Below are positions 22,118 through 33,225 of a stretch of 64,000 bases of DNA, piece after piece (positions within the stretch are counted from its first letter, which is position 1; each line of letters opens with the position of its first letter). The notes below the pieces were generated by a model that was not told the DNA's origin, searched no databases, and worked only from the letters and a program-made list of their open reading frames with translations. The DNA is taken from contig CM066045.1 of assembly GCA_033557465.1 (NCBI GenBank), positions 133,383,596-133,447,595 of the forward strand. The letters are read 5' to 3'. Made by a program: the position numbers and the translations under genes. Source of the stretch: Ichthyophis bannanicus. Lineage: Eukaryota > Chordata > Amphibia > Gymnophiona > Ichthyophiidae.

Positions 22118-24730
22118 AATTCCAGGCAGTGATCCACCATGGGTGCCTCACGTCTACGGCATTTTAACTTGCTTTTATGTTCATTCATCCGGACACGAAA
22201 GGGCCTGATGGTCTTGCCCACATACAGCAAATTACAAGGGCATTTCACACAGTATACTACATGTGTAGACGAGCATGTGGTTGAACATCGAAGTTTATAA
22301 GTTTTGTCATTATGACTAAATTCTGACAGCTCTTGAGTAATCATGCAGATGTTACAGGAGCCACATTGAGTATGCCCCATTATCATTACTGTTGTGGTCG
22401 GTGATAACAGACGTAGAATGGTAGGACTCAGTAACTCCTTGAAATTACGTTGTCTCCTCCATACACAACGAACTGTATGATGTTCCAACCCTGGGACACT
22501 CCGTAGAACGTTCAGATGTCGCTTAAGACTATGTTTTAAAGTTGCATGAAATGGAGTGAAACCCGTGACCAGATTAGTTTGCTGAATATTATCATTAGAT
22601 TTTACTCTCTCTGGAGAATGCAGCAATAGATCACGATTGGTGTACAGAGCCCGTTTATAGGCTCGATCAACCACTTGGGGGGGGTATCCTCGTTGGTAAA
22701 AATTATTTCTCAATTGTTGGGACTGTGTCTTAAAATCCCGAAGGTCAGAACAATTACGTTGATAACGTATAAACTGAGATAATGGTAGACTGTCCTTTAA
22801 AGATAGCGGGTGTGCACTGTTATAGTGCAACACTGCATTTTTATCTATGGGTTTTCGAAATATTGAAGTGTGCCATCCCACCGCTGATTTTTTTACAAGA
22901 ATATCCAAAAAAGTTATTTGTTCTGTATGATAGTTTACCATAAATTTAATATTTTCATTTCTACTATTTAGCCATTCATGAAATTGAATAAGATTCGCCA
23001 GCGTGCCTTGCCATAGGACAAATACGTCGTCAATATAGCGTTACCATAGCTTAATTGATGTAGTATATGGAGAGACCGTAAGCCAGTCTTGCTCAAAATT
23101 TTCCATGTATAGATTTGCAACCGATGGGGCACATGTGGCACCCATCGCCACACCACACAATTGGCGATAGATGTTATTTTCAAAAAATGAAAAAATTGTT
23201 GTGCAAAACTAGCTTTGCTAGGTCAGATAACAAAATTAGCTGTTGTTCAGAAAGATCACCACGATCTAGAAGAGCTGCCATAACCACTAAATGTGCTTGG
23301 GATTGGGGGATGACTGTGTATAGTGAAACCACATCGAAAGTTACTAAAAGAATTTCAGACTCCATTGTTAGCTGTGTGTTGTCATGTAGAAGTCGTAAAA
23401 AATGGGTAGAATCTTTAACAAAAGAGGGTATAAGAGACATCCTAGATCTTAAATAGGAATCCAAAAAAACCAATAGGGGTTCTAGCAGTGAACCACGAGT
23501 AGACACTATAGGTCTTCCAGGAGGGTTTTGTGAATTTTTGGGACCATGTAGAACTTAGCCATGTTGAAACCAGATGGATTTAAAAAATACCATTCTTTTT
23601 TAGAAATAAGCTTAGCCTCTAATGCTTGAGTTGTGATCTTTTTAATTTGGCGTTGAAGTTCAGACGTTGGATCAATTTCTAACTTTTGATAGACTTTAGT
23701 CTGATAACTGATGGAAAGCTTCTTATAAATATTGCTGCCTATTCCAAATCACTATTCCTCCCCCCTTATCTGCTCTTCTAATTACTAAATCGGTTCGAGA
23801 TTGGAGAGCATATAACGCAGTACGTTCCGAAGCAGATAAAACATGTTGGTAATTGTTGCGAGTTGATTCAATTTTTTGTAAATCTTTCAAGATTAAATCT
23901 TTATATAATATCAAGGAGGAGGAGGAAATGGTGGAGACCATGATGATTTCAAAGGGAGAGGTACCCGATCTTGATTAGGGTCTCTAACGTCTGTAACTGC
24001 TTGTTGACCAAAATATACTTGCAGATGAAGTTTTCTAATTAGTTGTTCAACATCTACTCGTAGTTGGAAAGAATCATGTTGCAGTCGGGGGACAAAAGAT
24101 AGACCCTTATTCAGAATATCCAATTGGGGTTTTGTTCGTTGGTCGTCGTTCTTTTTTACCTTGGTGTCTTTCCGGATTTCGTCTAAAAAATCCTTACGGC
24201 GTCCAGACCCTTCTGAATCAACTGAGTCGGTGTCCTCCGAAGTGTTATCAAAACTGACTTGTTTCTTTTTCGTTCTTTCCTTACGTTTCAAATTCATCCA
24301 GGGGTAAACATATCCCTTAGTGTAATCATTATAGTCTCGACGTAATTTTTTCTCTTTAATCTTCTTAGCCTCGTCTCGAAGTGTGGCAACTTGGGTTGTT
24401 AAATTCTCCATTTTGTTGGTCATCTCATCTGTCTGCTCTATTGATTTAAATTTCGTAATTATACCCTCAATTTCTGCCGTCAACTCATCCACATGCTTTT
24501 TTGTAGTTTCAATAATGTGAATCATTAAATCGATGGAACATTTATTTAAAATTTGATTCCATTTATCAACGAACCCTGTATCAGAAATGAACATTCTTGG
24601 CTCCTTATACACTTGCAACCCTCTAGGTATGTGCCGACGTTGCACATATTTAATTAGTGATAGACGATGCAATTCCATCCGAACCTTCTTCTTTTGTAGT
24701 TTAAGTAGATCTTCCCAATCACAATCTGTG
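22118..24730 (-). pseudogene. Penelope-like reverse transcriptase with GIY-YIG endonuclease (broken)
   Basis: The N-terminal part (23911-24678) has a coiled-coil-rich, charged region, then LDILNKGLSFVPRLQ and LIRKLHLQVYF, typical Penelope RT entry blocks. RT continues with RRADKGGGIVIWNRQQYL (about 23725-23780), LLVTFDVVSLYTVIP (about 23320) and RYIDDVFVLWQGT (about 23010-23050, the catalytic YxDD), directly preceded by an in-frame stop. The C-terminal part, 22118-22941, reads ITFLDILV, then the endonuclease core VVYCVKCPCNLLYVGKTIR and RMNEHKS. Reverse transcription with GIY-YIG nicking is the known mechanism. At least two frameshifts or stops make it inactive. Confidence 0.85.
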
Positions 24731-24935
24731 TTTTTTTCAGGAGACGAAATTGCTTTGGAAGATATCAGTTGAATTTTTTCTATTAAGCGCGGCTATCCTG
24801 TTTTATACATATACAAAAAAATCTTCACGAAAAATAAAAAAACTATAAAAAAGGCTTGACAAATGTCCAGGTCGGTGATGTACATAGAGCACAACAGTGT
24901 CTGACATTTTGGTGTCAGTTGAAAGTAGTCCCGGA

Positions 24936-25183
24936 GTTCTGAGACCTGTGTTGCCAAAAAACAAGTCTCGCAAAGACCCGGCCGCGAATCAGCGCGGCCG
25001 GGCACAGGCCCGCGCCAGCGAGCCGCAGCCAAAATTAGGGGCGGGGGAAGGCGAGGGGGGGCGGGCGAAGAGCCGCATTCAAAAAGCACGCCCGGCGCGA
25101 ATGCGGTCTCTTTTCCAGATCCCCCCTCCTTACAGGAACAAGCCGGACAAGTTCTGAGACCTGTGTTGTCAAAAAATAAGTCT
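24936..25183. repeat. 182-bp GC-rich insert flanked by 33-bp direct repeats
   Basis: Bases 24936-24968 and 25151-25183 are the same 33 bases (GTTCTGAGACCTGTGTTG onward) with two differences. Between them lie 182 bases that are very GC- and CpG-rich (CCCGGCCGCGAATCAGCGCG and similar), in sharp contrast with the AT-rich surroundings. The opposite arm of the element (21037-21070) has the site uninterrupted, so this is a later insertion. No family was recognised. Confidence 0.75.
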
Positions 25184-25248
25184 GGAAAAATACAATACAC
25201 TTTCTTGTTTTTGTTCAGAGTATCTCACTATTTGTAAAATGCAAAAGT

Positions 25249-25273
25249 GCCAATAATGTTGACCACAACTGTA
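25249..25273 (+). mobile_element. Right terminus of the split Tc1-like transposon
   Basis: After the second copy of the 14-bp duplication come GCCAATAATG, GACCACAACTG and the TA target dinucleotide (25272-25273), the inverse of a typical Tc1-like terminus. It completes the element begun at 19552. Confidence 0.75.
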
Positions 25274-26156
25274 GGTTTTAAGTGACTTTTGTAGGGTTTT
25301 GTGTTAGTTCACAATCTGCCAAGTACTGGAAAGGCCGTTAATGAGATGACACCAGAATCACATTTTTTTTCCTTGTATGTTGGGTTCTATGGTGAAATGT
25401 CCTAGTTCTGCTCTGCACCTAGTGTTGGAGGAGGGGTTTCATTGGACGTAAAATAGATGTTCAGAAAGAAAAAGAGAACCATAACACAGTTTCTAACACC
25501 AAAATAAAACTAATTCTAATTTATTTTGGCGTTAGAAACTGCGCTGTGATTCTCATTTTCTTCTTGTCCCTTGGTGTGGGAGCACCTTACATCTCAATTT
25601 GTTTTTTGCAGAATATATATTTAAAGATGTCACTAGTTTTTAATCTTAGACTGCTAGGCTGACTAAATGAACATTTAAATTTTTTGCTGCATTTTAATTA
25701 TATAGCCTAGGGATATGTTGCTTTCCTTTTTTTAGCAGAGCCACTGAATGAGAGCCTCTGCTCCCTCTTTGAGTATCTTTGAGGCCCCAGCTCATTCCTC
25801 ACTAGTATTATTATTTTTTTAAATGACCATAATGAATATGCAAATATGTAGCCCCACCTTTCCCCACTTTCTCCCCCTCCCCCCATGAAGCAGCCAAACT
25901 ACACCTATGCTTTTACCACGTTCTAACTAGGGATAAATGTTGACTTCTATCCTTTTAGGTATGGTTACATTTTTTGTGCATTTCTGATCTATAATACATT
26001 CTGAGAATCTTTGTGGTACCCCTGATATAGTTGACTAGCTGAAACATGGCCATGTTGATCTTTTTTAAAGTTTCATATCTGTTGATTTTATATTTTTATC
26101 TATTTTTTTAAGATTGTTTGTATTTTATTATATGCTTTTCATTTATAAATTTGTCT
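25274..26156. other. Unassigned AT-rich spacer with one hairpin
   Basis: No gene or element end found. A strong hairpin lies at 25465-25565: ACACAGTTTCTAACACCAAA on the left arm pairs with TTTGGCGTTAGAAACTGCGC on the right, with about 15 bases between arms. Confidence 0.5.
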
Positions 26157-26555
26157 TTCTCCAGGACCAAGCAGGAAGTCAGTCCTCACTTATGGGTGAC
26201 GTCGGCGCCGACGGAGCCCTCGCGGAGCAATTTTCCCCAGCTTTCAAAGAAAGCCTTTGGGAATTGCAGCGCGCATGCGCGGTCCTCTTCCCGCCCAAGG
26301 GTGCCATCTTAGCCAGTCTTCTTTTTTCCGCGGAGCCCTACAGACGTACCCGTCGTGTCCCCGCGAAAAAGTTGATTTTTACTCATATTTTCTCTTTTTT
26401 CCTTCGGTTCGACGCCGGTCTTTTTCCCGCCCGGACTCGCGACGCCGGTCACGAGTCCTCTTCTTCTTTTCGGTTTTTCTGACTTAGTCAGTTTCGTTTT
26501 CGGTTTTTCCCTGGCAGCCCGGTCCTTTGACCTCGCCGGGGCCCTTTTTCCCCCG

Positions 26556-28483
26556 ATGGCTGCCAGTGGTTTCAAACGGTGTGGTCAGTGTGACCGAAAT
26601 ATGTCACTAACTGACACACACGACAATTGCCTCCGCTGCCTGGGCCCGGATCATGAAGAAATGATCTGTGGGCCCTGCGGCAAAATGTCCTCCAAAGCGT
26701 TGAGAAGTCGGCGGCATCAGCGGGATAGGATCTTCGCTGACCCCAGCCGTACCCGGACCTCGTCGGAGGCCTCCGCGCCCAGGGGTTCCAGCTCGGACCG
26801 TCGCCGGAGTTCCTCCGACAGGGGTTCTCCCTCCGGGGACCATCGACGAAAGGTGAAACCCGCGAGGGCGGCGTCGGTGGACGCTCCTGGCTCCGCGAGG
26901 GCCAGGTCGCATAGCCCCGATAGCCGTCCCGGGTCCTTGGAGAAGGAGCACCTCTCGAAGCGACCTCGCCTGGAGTCGGAGCTGCCTGCTCGGGTAAGTC
27001 CTGTGGTCCTCCTGGACTCGCCTCCGAGACCGCCGACGTCGGGCCCGACGCCGTTGGGGCCCGAGTCGCGGGCTGCTGGGTCACCTGAGCTCGGACTCAG
27101 GTTGACGGCCTTGGAGAGCAGACTGTCTGCCTTCATGGACCAGCAGCGGGCACTGCTCGCTGGCTTCGCTGGCGCCGCTGCCCCGACCGCCGGGACGTCG
27201 ACGTCTAAGTCGACCCCGGAGACCGAGCCGATCCTCGAGTCGATGCGAACTCGAGTCGATCCTCGTTCGAGGTCACCCTCGGCCTCCCGTTCGGGACCGA
27301 GGTCGCCGACGCCGACTCCCTCGGCGTCGGGGCGGCAGGCGCCGCGCCCTGCCCTGCCCGGGCCGACCCCACCGAGTCCTCGTCGGAGTCGGTCTGGGAG
27401 TCTGAAGAGGAAGAGTCGCCTGATTCTTTTCGGACTCGGTGTGTCCCCTCGGACTCACCTGAGTCCGAACCTCGGAAGCAGTCCCCCCCAGAGGATGCCC
27501 GGTTCTCGGACTTCGTCAGGGATATGGCCAAGGCTTTGGCCTTCCCTGCGGATCCCGAGGAGGAGCCTCGAGCCGAAGAGCTCGACGCCCTCCAGTATGA
27601 CTCTCCCGCCAGGGAACACTTTACTGTACCGGTTCCTCCCATGCTGGAAGGACTACTCTTCCGCATGTGGGAGAGTCCGGCCACCTCGCCGGTCCTGAGC
27701 AAGCGGGTCGATTCTATCTATCGAGTCCGCAAGAGCCCTGGCTTCCAAAAAGCACAGTTACCACACCATTCCATGGTAGTGGAATCGGCCATGCATCGTC
27801 TTAAGAGCCAGAAGATGCACTCCTCGGTGCCTCCTGGCAGGGAGGCCCGTAACCTGGATGGCCTTGGTAAGAAGTGTTTCCAGGGCTCTATGCTTGCGTG
27901 TCGTGTCCAGACCTACCAGCTATACATGGGCATGTATCTCCAAGACCTGGCTAAAGAGCTAGCCGGATTCTCCGCTGGTTTGTCCGAGGAACCCTTGCGG
28001 AGGTTCCTGGCCTTGTCCACTGGCATTCGGGAATGCTCAAAATTCATATCCCGAGCAGCCTATGATGGCTTTGAAGCATCGGCTCGAGTGGCCGCAGCCG
28101 GCATCGGTGCCCGCCGACAGGCTTGGCTTCAGTCGTCTGACCTTGAGCCCTGGGTGCAGGACAAGTTGGTCGATGTCCCCTGCCGAGGCGAAAACCTCTT
28201 TGGCAAGCCCATGGCTGAAAAGGCTGCACAAATTGAGACGGAGACTCTCACCAGGACTAGGCTTTCTAGGAAGACCTCCGCCCCTTCCCAGAAAAAGAAG
28301 GGCTCGGGAAAGAAGTCCTTTTACCCGAGGAAGGCGGCTGCCTACAAACAATACCCCCAATATCAGGCCCCTGCAGCTCCCCAACAGGGCCAGCAGGCCA
28401 AGGGACGGGGTAACGGGTCCCGTAGGCAGCAAGCCCCCAAGCCTGCACCACCAGCCCCTGCTCAGCAGGGTGGGGGCTTTTGA
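26556..28483 (+). pseudogene. DIRS B gag-like ORF1 (one frameshift)
   Basis: It begins MAASGFKRCGQCDRNMSLTD and continues THDNCLRCLGPDHEEMICGP, a CxxC...CxxC...H...C pattern shared by gag of every copy here. A long Ser/Arg/Pro-rich segment follows. The reading frame must change near 27250-27450 to continue as the conserved half at 27524-28483: EEPRAEELDALQYDSPARE, FQKAQLPHHSMVVESAMHR, YMGMYLQDLAKELAGFSAG and GIGARRQAWLQSSDLEPWVQ. It ends in a Lys/Gln/Pro-rich tail and TGA. It probably encodes a structural RNA-binding protein, by position. Confidence 0.8.
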
Positions 28484-29111
28484 CTCCTTAAGCATAGCCT
28501 CTCCCCCCCGCTGGTTCCTCCCAGCACCGGAGGCCGGCTGGTTCACTTCGCCCACAGGTGGTCCAGCATCACCTCAGATGCCTGGGTGCTTCAAGTCGTG
28601 CGAGAAGGCTATCTTCTCCACTTCCACCAGGTCCCTCCCTCCTATTTTCCAGGAGAACCTCCACGACCCCCTCTGCACAGGGACTTACTCCTTCAGGAGT
28701 TAGCAGGTCTTCTACAGGAACAGGCGGTGGAACCGGTGCCCCACCACCTGAAAGGTCAAGGCTTTTATTCCAGGTATTTTCTAGTACCAAAAAGGACAGG
28801 AGGCCTCAGACCCATCCTGGACTTGCGCAACCTCAACAAATTCCTCGTGCGGGAAAAGTTCAAGATGCTTACCCTTGGAATCCTTCTGCCCTACCTCCAG
28901 CAGGGAGATTGGCTATGCTCCTTGGATCTAAAGGATGCCTACACGCACATCCTTATCCACCCAAGCCACCGCCAGTACCTAAGGTTTGTGGTGGCCGGAA
29001 ATCATTACCAGTAAAGAGTACTACCCTTTGGCCTGTCCTCCGCACCGCGAGTCTTCACAAAATGTCTCGCGGTGGTGGCAGCCCATCTCCGGCTTCACGG
29101 CCTCTATGTCT
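28484..29111 (+). pseudogene. DIRS B reverse transcriptase, first part (nonsense codon)
   Basis: It covers HFHQVPPSYFPGEPPRPPL, RYFLVPKRTGGLRPILDLRN, KFKMLTLGILLPYLQQ and LCSLDLKDAYTHILIHPSH with the first catalytic Asp. A TAA replaces the Tyr codon of the HYQYRVLPFG block at 29012-29014. The frame then continues to 29111, where copy C begins. It shares the reading frame with the second part at 34717. Confidence 0.85.
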
Positions 29112-29494
29112 ATCTCCAGGAACAAGCAGGAATACGTCATCACATATGGGTACGTCGGTACCGACGGAGCCCGCGCGGGAAAGCTCCCCAGCTTTTCAGA
29201 TTAAAAGCTTTTGGGGCCTCCCACTGCACATGCGCGCTGCCTTCCCGCCTTCCTGACCAGCTCTCGTCAGTTTCTTTTTTTTTTTCCGCGGAGCCAGCAG
29301 GTCGTGTTCCTGTCACCGCTGAAGAAATTGTTAATTTTATTGTTTTCTTTAGACCGCGTACCTGCCTTCCCCATTCTGAAACCGGTACTGCCGGTCTCTC
29401 TTTCTTTCTTTTAAAAAAAAAATATATATATTTTTCTTTTCTTCAGCACAGCTTGGTACTTTGTTAGGCCTTCAGGCCTACACAAATTCTCCTC

Positions 29495-31301
29495 ATGGAG
29501 AAGCCAGTTCCTGGTTTTAAAAAATGTACCAAGTGCAGTGCTGTCATTCCTCTTACAGACACCCATGAATGGTGTCTTAAATGTTTAGGACCTGACCATT
29601 CCATACCGGACTGCCCATCCTGCTCCCAGATGTCGAAACGTGGATTGCAGAACCGGGCCAACAAGTTCCATGTGCTGTTTCCTTCAGAAGCATCACAGTC
29701 ATCCAGGTCTTCCTCTCCGGATGGATCTCAGGTAACCAAAACTCCAGTGGGCAAATCCTCTAAAAGCAAATCTCTTTCTAAAGATCGAGAGGCTCTCAAT
29801 TCTGAGTTCGAGGATTCTGCCCAGGCCAAAAAACCCCGGCGGGAGGCTCCGGCCTCCAAAGCAATCATGGGGTCACAGGTTGACATCGATGCTGCGGCCT
29901 CGACAGATCACCTGTTGTACTGCTCTGGGGTACCGGCCCATACCGGTACCGACATCCAGGCAGCAGTGGCGTCTATGGACAATACTGTCCAAGCCATGCA
30001 GCAGGCCATTCTGGCTTTTATTAATGCTGCTACGCCCTCGGTACCGCAGCCAGCGGTACCGGGTCCGGTTCCGGTAATGGCTTCCATACCGGAACCGAGG
30101 CCATCGTCTTCCAAACACAGATCGGTTCCGCATGCCGGATCCGGGCTTTTGCCCGGTACCGATCCCATACCCGGTACGCCCGATATTGATACCGAACGGT
30201 ATGCGTATCGTGCGTTGGAAGCACATAGAGGATACTCTGCTTCTTCAGAGGATTTTAACTCCTCTGATGATTCTGATGAGTTCTCCCTTGATCTTCCTGA
30301 GGAGCCTTCTTCTCCTAACAGGAGAATGTCTCCACCAGAGGATTTGTCCTTTCAGGACTTCATCATAGAAATGGCTAAAGGTCTTTCTATTGCTTCATCC
30401 TCTGAAAAGGAACCCAGATCAAAGAAACTGGATATTTTAGGATACTCTAAGTCTCCTAAAGAGGCAGTCACCCTGCCTATCCATGAAATCCTTCAAGAAC
30501 ACTTGATGGACTTATGGGAGGCTCCTCTAACATTGTCTCCTTCTTCTCGCAGGTTGGACACCATGTACCGTGTCCCCCCTTCTCCAAAAAACCCAGTTGC
30601 CTCACCATTCTATTGTGGTGAAGTCTGCAATGAAGAAGATAAAGAGTACCAAAAGGCACTCTTCTACTCCTCCAGGGCGAGAATGTAAGACTCTAGACTC
30701 TTTTGGCAGGAGAATTTTCCAGGCTACTATGCTTATAGCCAGGATTAATTCCTATAGTCTTTACATGGGCATGTTTCTCAGTGAAATCGCTCTAAAAGTT
30801 CGGCATTTTGCCCCCTTTATCCCTGAGGATAAGAGGGAGCAGTTCATTTCCTTAGTGAAACACCTTTTGGATATTTCAAAGTTCTCCAACAGGGCAGCTT
30901 TTGATTCCTTTGAGGGTGCTGGTAGGGCTTCGGGCATTGCTATAGCAGCCCGACGTCTTGCTTGGCTCCAGGCTTCTGATCTAGAACCTTGGGTCCTAGA
31001 TGGCTTACGAAATCTGCCCTGTACAGGTGAGAACTTATTTGGTGAGGAGTGGCAAATTAAGGCCACTCAAATGGATGCAGAAAATGCCACCTTAGATAGA
31101 CTTTCTAAGTCTACCTCCACTCCTGCCAAGAAGAAGTCTTTTAAGAGGCCTTATTACAAGAAGTCCAGATTTTCTACAAATACTGGCCAACAATCCTCTC
31201 AGCCTCGTTTTGCTGCTAAACGTCAGCAACCTAAACAGGCAAGGTCAAAGCCTGTGGCGTCTGCTACGCCTCAGCAGGCTCCACCCCCTCAGGGGTTTTG
31301 A
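29495..31301 (+). pseudogene. DIRS C gag-like ORF1 (single frameshift)
   Basis: It starts MEKPVPGFKKCTKCSAVIPL with the Cys motif continuing CLKCLGPDH, DCPSC. The middle (about 29920-30210) is a Pro/Val/Ser-rich stretch encoded by repeated GGTACCG units. A deletion of about 8 bases near 30590, relative to copy D, shifts the frame. The remainder, KTQLPHHSIVVKSAMKKIKS through YMGMFLSEIALKVR, WLQASDLEPWVLDGL and GENLFGEEW to PPPQGF, ends at TGA 31301. The first 397 codons and the last 240 are otherwise open. Confidence 0.85.
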
Positions 31302-33225
31302 CTTGCCCCTAGAGAACTTAACTTTTCTGGCTCTAGAACAACCAGAGCCCCTCACCATACCCGGAAGGTTAGCTCACTTTGCTCCCAGATGGGAGCAAAT
31401 TACATCAGAGCAATGGACCCTCTCTATCATCAGAGAGGGTTACAAACTCCATTTTTCCGACCTTCCTCCTTATACTATGGTGAGGCAGTTCAATTCTCCC
31501 CCATCTCTCCTGGCCCTCTTGGGTCAGGAAGTCTCCTCCCTCCTTGCCCAGGGGGCAATAGAGGAGGTCCCTCTTCTTCAACAGGGGACGGGATTCTACT
31601 CCCCTTATTTTCTAATACCAAAGAAGACAGAGGGCTTCAGACCAATTCTGGATCTGAGAGAATTGAACAAATTTCTTTTCAAGGAGAAATTCAAAATGCT
31701 TTCTCTGGGCATTCTCCTTCCATACCTTCAGAGTCAGGATTGGCTTTGTTCTCTAGATCTAAAGGATGCGTATACACACATACTCATCCACCCATCCCAC
31801 AGAAAATACCTTCGATTTCTGTTTCAGGGAAAACATTTCCAGTACAGAGTACTCCCCTTCGGTCTAGCCTCTGCTCCAAGAGTGTTCACCAAATGCATGG
31901 CAGTCGTAGCTGCCTTTCTAAGAGGCCTGGGAATTTTCATATTCCCATACCTGGACGACTGGCTCATCCGAGCTCCCTCTCAGTCCCAGGCCCAAATTTC
32001 CCTGGACCGCACAAGGCGTCTTCTGCAATATCTAGGACTGGTAGTAAACCTTCCCAAGTCTCAGCTAATCCCTACTCAGTCTCTCGAGTTCATAGGGGCC
32101 CAGTTAGACACCATCACTGCAAGGGCCTACCTGCCTCAGGTCAGGGCCCAACGCCTGCTGAGTTTGGCCTCCCAAGCTCAGTCCAGCAGTCATTTGACAG
32201 CCCGGGAAATGCTGCGACTTCTGGGCCACATGGCCTCCACGGTACATGTGGTGCCCTACGCTCGTCTGCATATGAGAGCAGCTCAATGGACCTTGGCCAC
32301 CCAGTGGACTCAAGCATCTGGAGCGCTCTCCGACCAAATACTCACCTCAAGCCGTCTATTTTGGTCCCTCCAATGGTGGACATCCACCAAGAATCTGTTG
32401 TTGGGGGCCCCCTTCCAACCTTTGTTGCCCCAAGCAACCCTCACAACAGATGCCTCCCAGACAGGGTGGGGAGCTCATCTTCAGAACCTCTCCACTCAGG
32501 GCACTTGGTCTCCACAGGAGGCCACCCTTCATATCAACCTCCTGGAACTGCGAGCAATTTACCTTGCCCTCAAGGTCTTCTATACCCTCCTTGTCAACCT
32601 GACTGTCCTAGTTCAAACAGACAATCAGGTAGCCATGTTCTATATAAACAAACAAGGAGGGACAGGCTCTCTGTCGCTTTGCAACGAAGCTCTCAGAATA
32701 TGGGCCTTCGCCAGAGAGCATCAAATTCACCTTCTTGCAGTGTATCTTCCAGGAGTTCAAAACTCTCGTGCAGACAGACTCAGTCGAGTTCTGCTTCCAC
32801 ACGAATGGTCCCTACATATGGACCAGATACGCAGAATCTTTCAGGAATGGGGGACCCCGGACATAGACCTCTTTGCAAGTCCGTGGAATGCCAAACTTCC
32901 CCGGTTCTGTTCCATAACTCAGTGTCAGGGAGCTCAGGCCCACGATGCCTTCCTCCTGCATTGGGGTCAGGAATTCCTCTATGCCTTTCCACCCATTCCT
33001 CTAATATCCAAGACTCTGTTCAAGCTCCAGAGGGATCACGGGACCATGATCCTCATAGCTCCCCGCTGGCCACGCCAGGTGTGGTTCCCTCTACTTCTGC
33101 ATCTCTCCCAGGGATCCTCCCTGGACCTGGGAGCTGCGCCAGACCTCCTGTCTCAGGAGGAGGGGACTTTGTGGCACCCAAACCCCAAATCCCTACATCT
33201 CAGAGCTTGGTTACTGAAGGCCTAA
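31210..33225 (+). CDS. DIRS C reverse transcriptase-RNase H (open, 671 codons)
   Basis: The frame opens inside the gag 3' end in a different register, so the start is uncertain (frameshift, reinitiation or splicing). RT blocks: GFRPILDLRELNKFL, LCSLDLKDAYTHILIHPSH (first Asp), QYRVLPFGLASAPRVFTKC, and FPYLDDWLIRA with both catalytic Asp residues, about residues 150-260. RNase H: TTDASQTGWGAHL, LLELRAIYLALK, QTDNQVAMFYINKQGGTGSL and ADRLSRVLLPHEW supply the D-E-D-D set at about residues 410-540. A conserved C-terminal part follows (DIDLFASPWNAKLPRF). No protease or DDE integrase is present, which excludes Gypsy or a retrovirus. This is the best-preserved RT in the window. Confidence 0.9.
   Translation: MLLNVSNLNRQGQSLWRLLRLSRLHPLRGFDLPLENLTFLALEQPEPLTIPGRLAHFAPRWEQITSEQWTLSIIREGYKLHFSDLPPYTMVRQFNSPPSLLALLGQEVSSLLAQGAIEEVPLLQQGTGFYSPYFLIPKKTEGFRPILDLRELNKFLFKEKFKMLSLGILLPYLQSQDWLCSLDLKDAYTHILIHPSHRKYLRFLFQGKHFQYRVLPFGLASAPRVFTKCMAVVAAFLRGLGIFIFPYLDDWLIRAPSQSQAQISLDRTRRLLQYLGLVVNLPKSQLIPTQSLEFIGAQLDTITARAYLPQVRAQRLLSLASQAQSSSHLTAREMLRLLGHMASTVHVVPYARLHMRAAQWTLATQWTQASGALSDQILTSSRLFWSLQWWTSTKNLLLGAPFQPLLPQATLTTDASQTGWGAHLQNLSTQGTWSPQEATLHINLLELRAIYLALKVFYTLLVNLTVLVQTDNQVAMFYINKQGGTGSLSLCNEALRIWAFAREHQIHLLAVYLPGVQNSRADRLSRVLLPHEWSLHMDQIRRIFQEWGTPDIDLFASPWNAKLPRFCSITQCQGAQAHDAFLLHWGQEFLYAFPPIPLISKTLFKLQRDHGTMILIAPRWPRQVWFPLLLHLSQGSSLDLGAAPDLLSQEEGTLWHPNPKSLHLRAWLLKA

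Larger units (their letters stand above)
20929..25234 (-). mobile_element. Penelope-like element with inverted terminal arms
   Basis: The element reads on the minus strand and is flanked by an exact 14-bp duplication, TAAAATGCAAAAGT (20915-20928 and 25235-25248), inside a Tc1-like transposon. About 270 bp at its left end (20972-21244) recur inverted at its right end (24733-25238) with very few differences, including GATAGCCGCGCTTAATAG. Inside lie a Penelope-type RT and a GIY-YIG endonuclease. A SINE sits near the 3' end of the coding region, and a GC-rich insert interrupts the right arm. Confidence 0.85.

Noticed and set aside
24969..25150. CpG-island promoter
   Set aside because: It is only 182 bp long, sits inside a transposon arm with a target duplication, and no gene follows.
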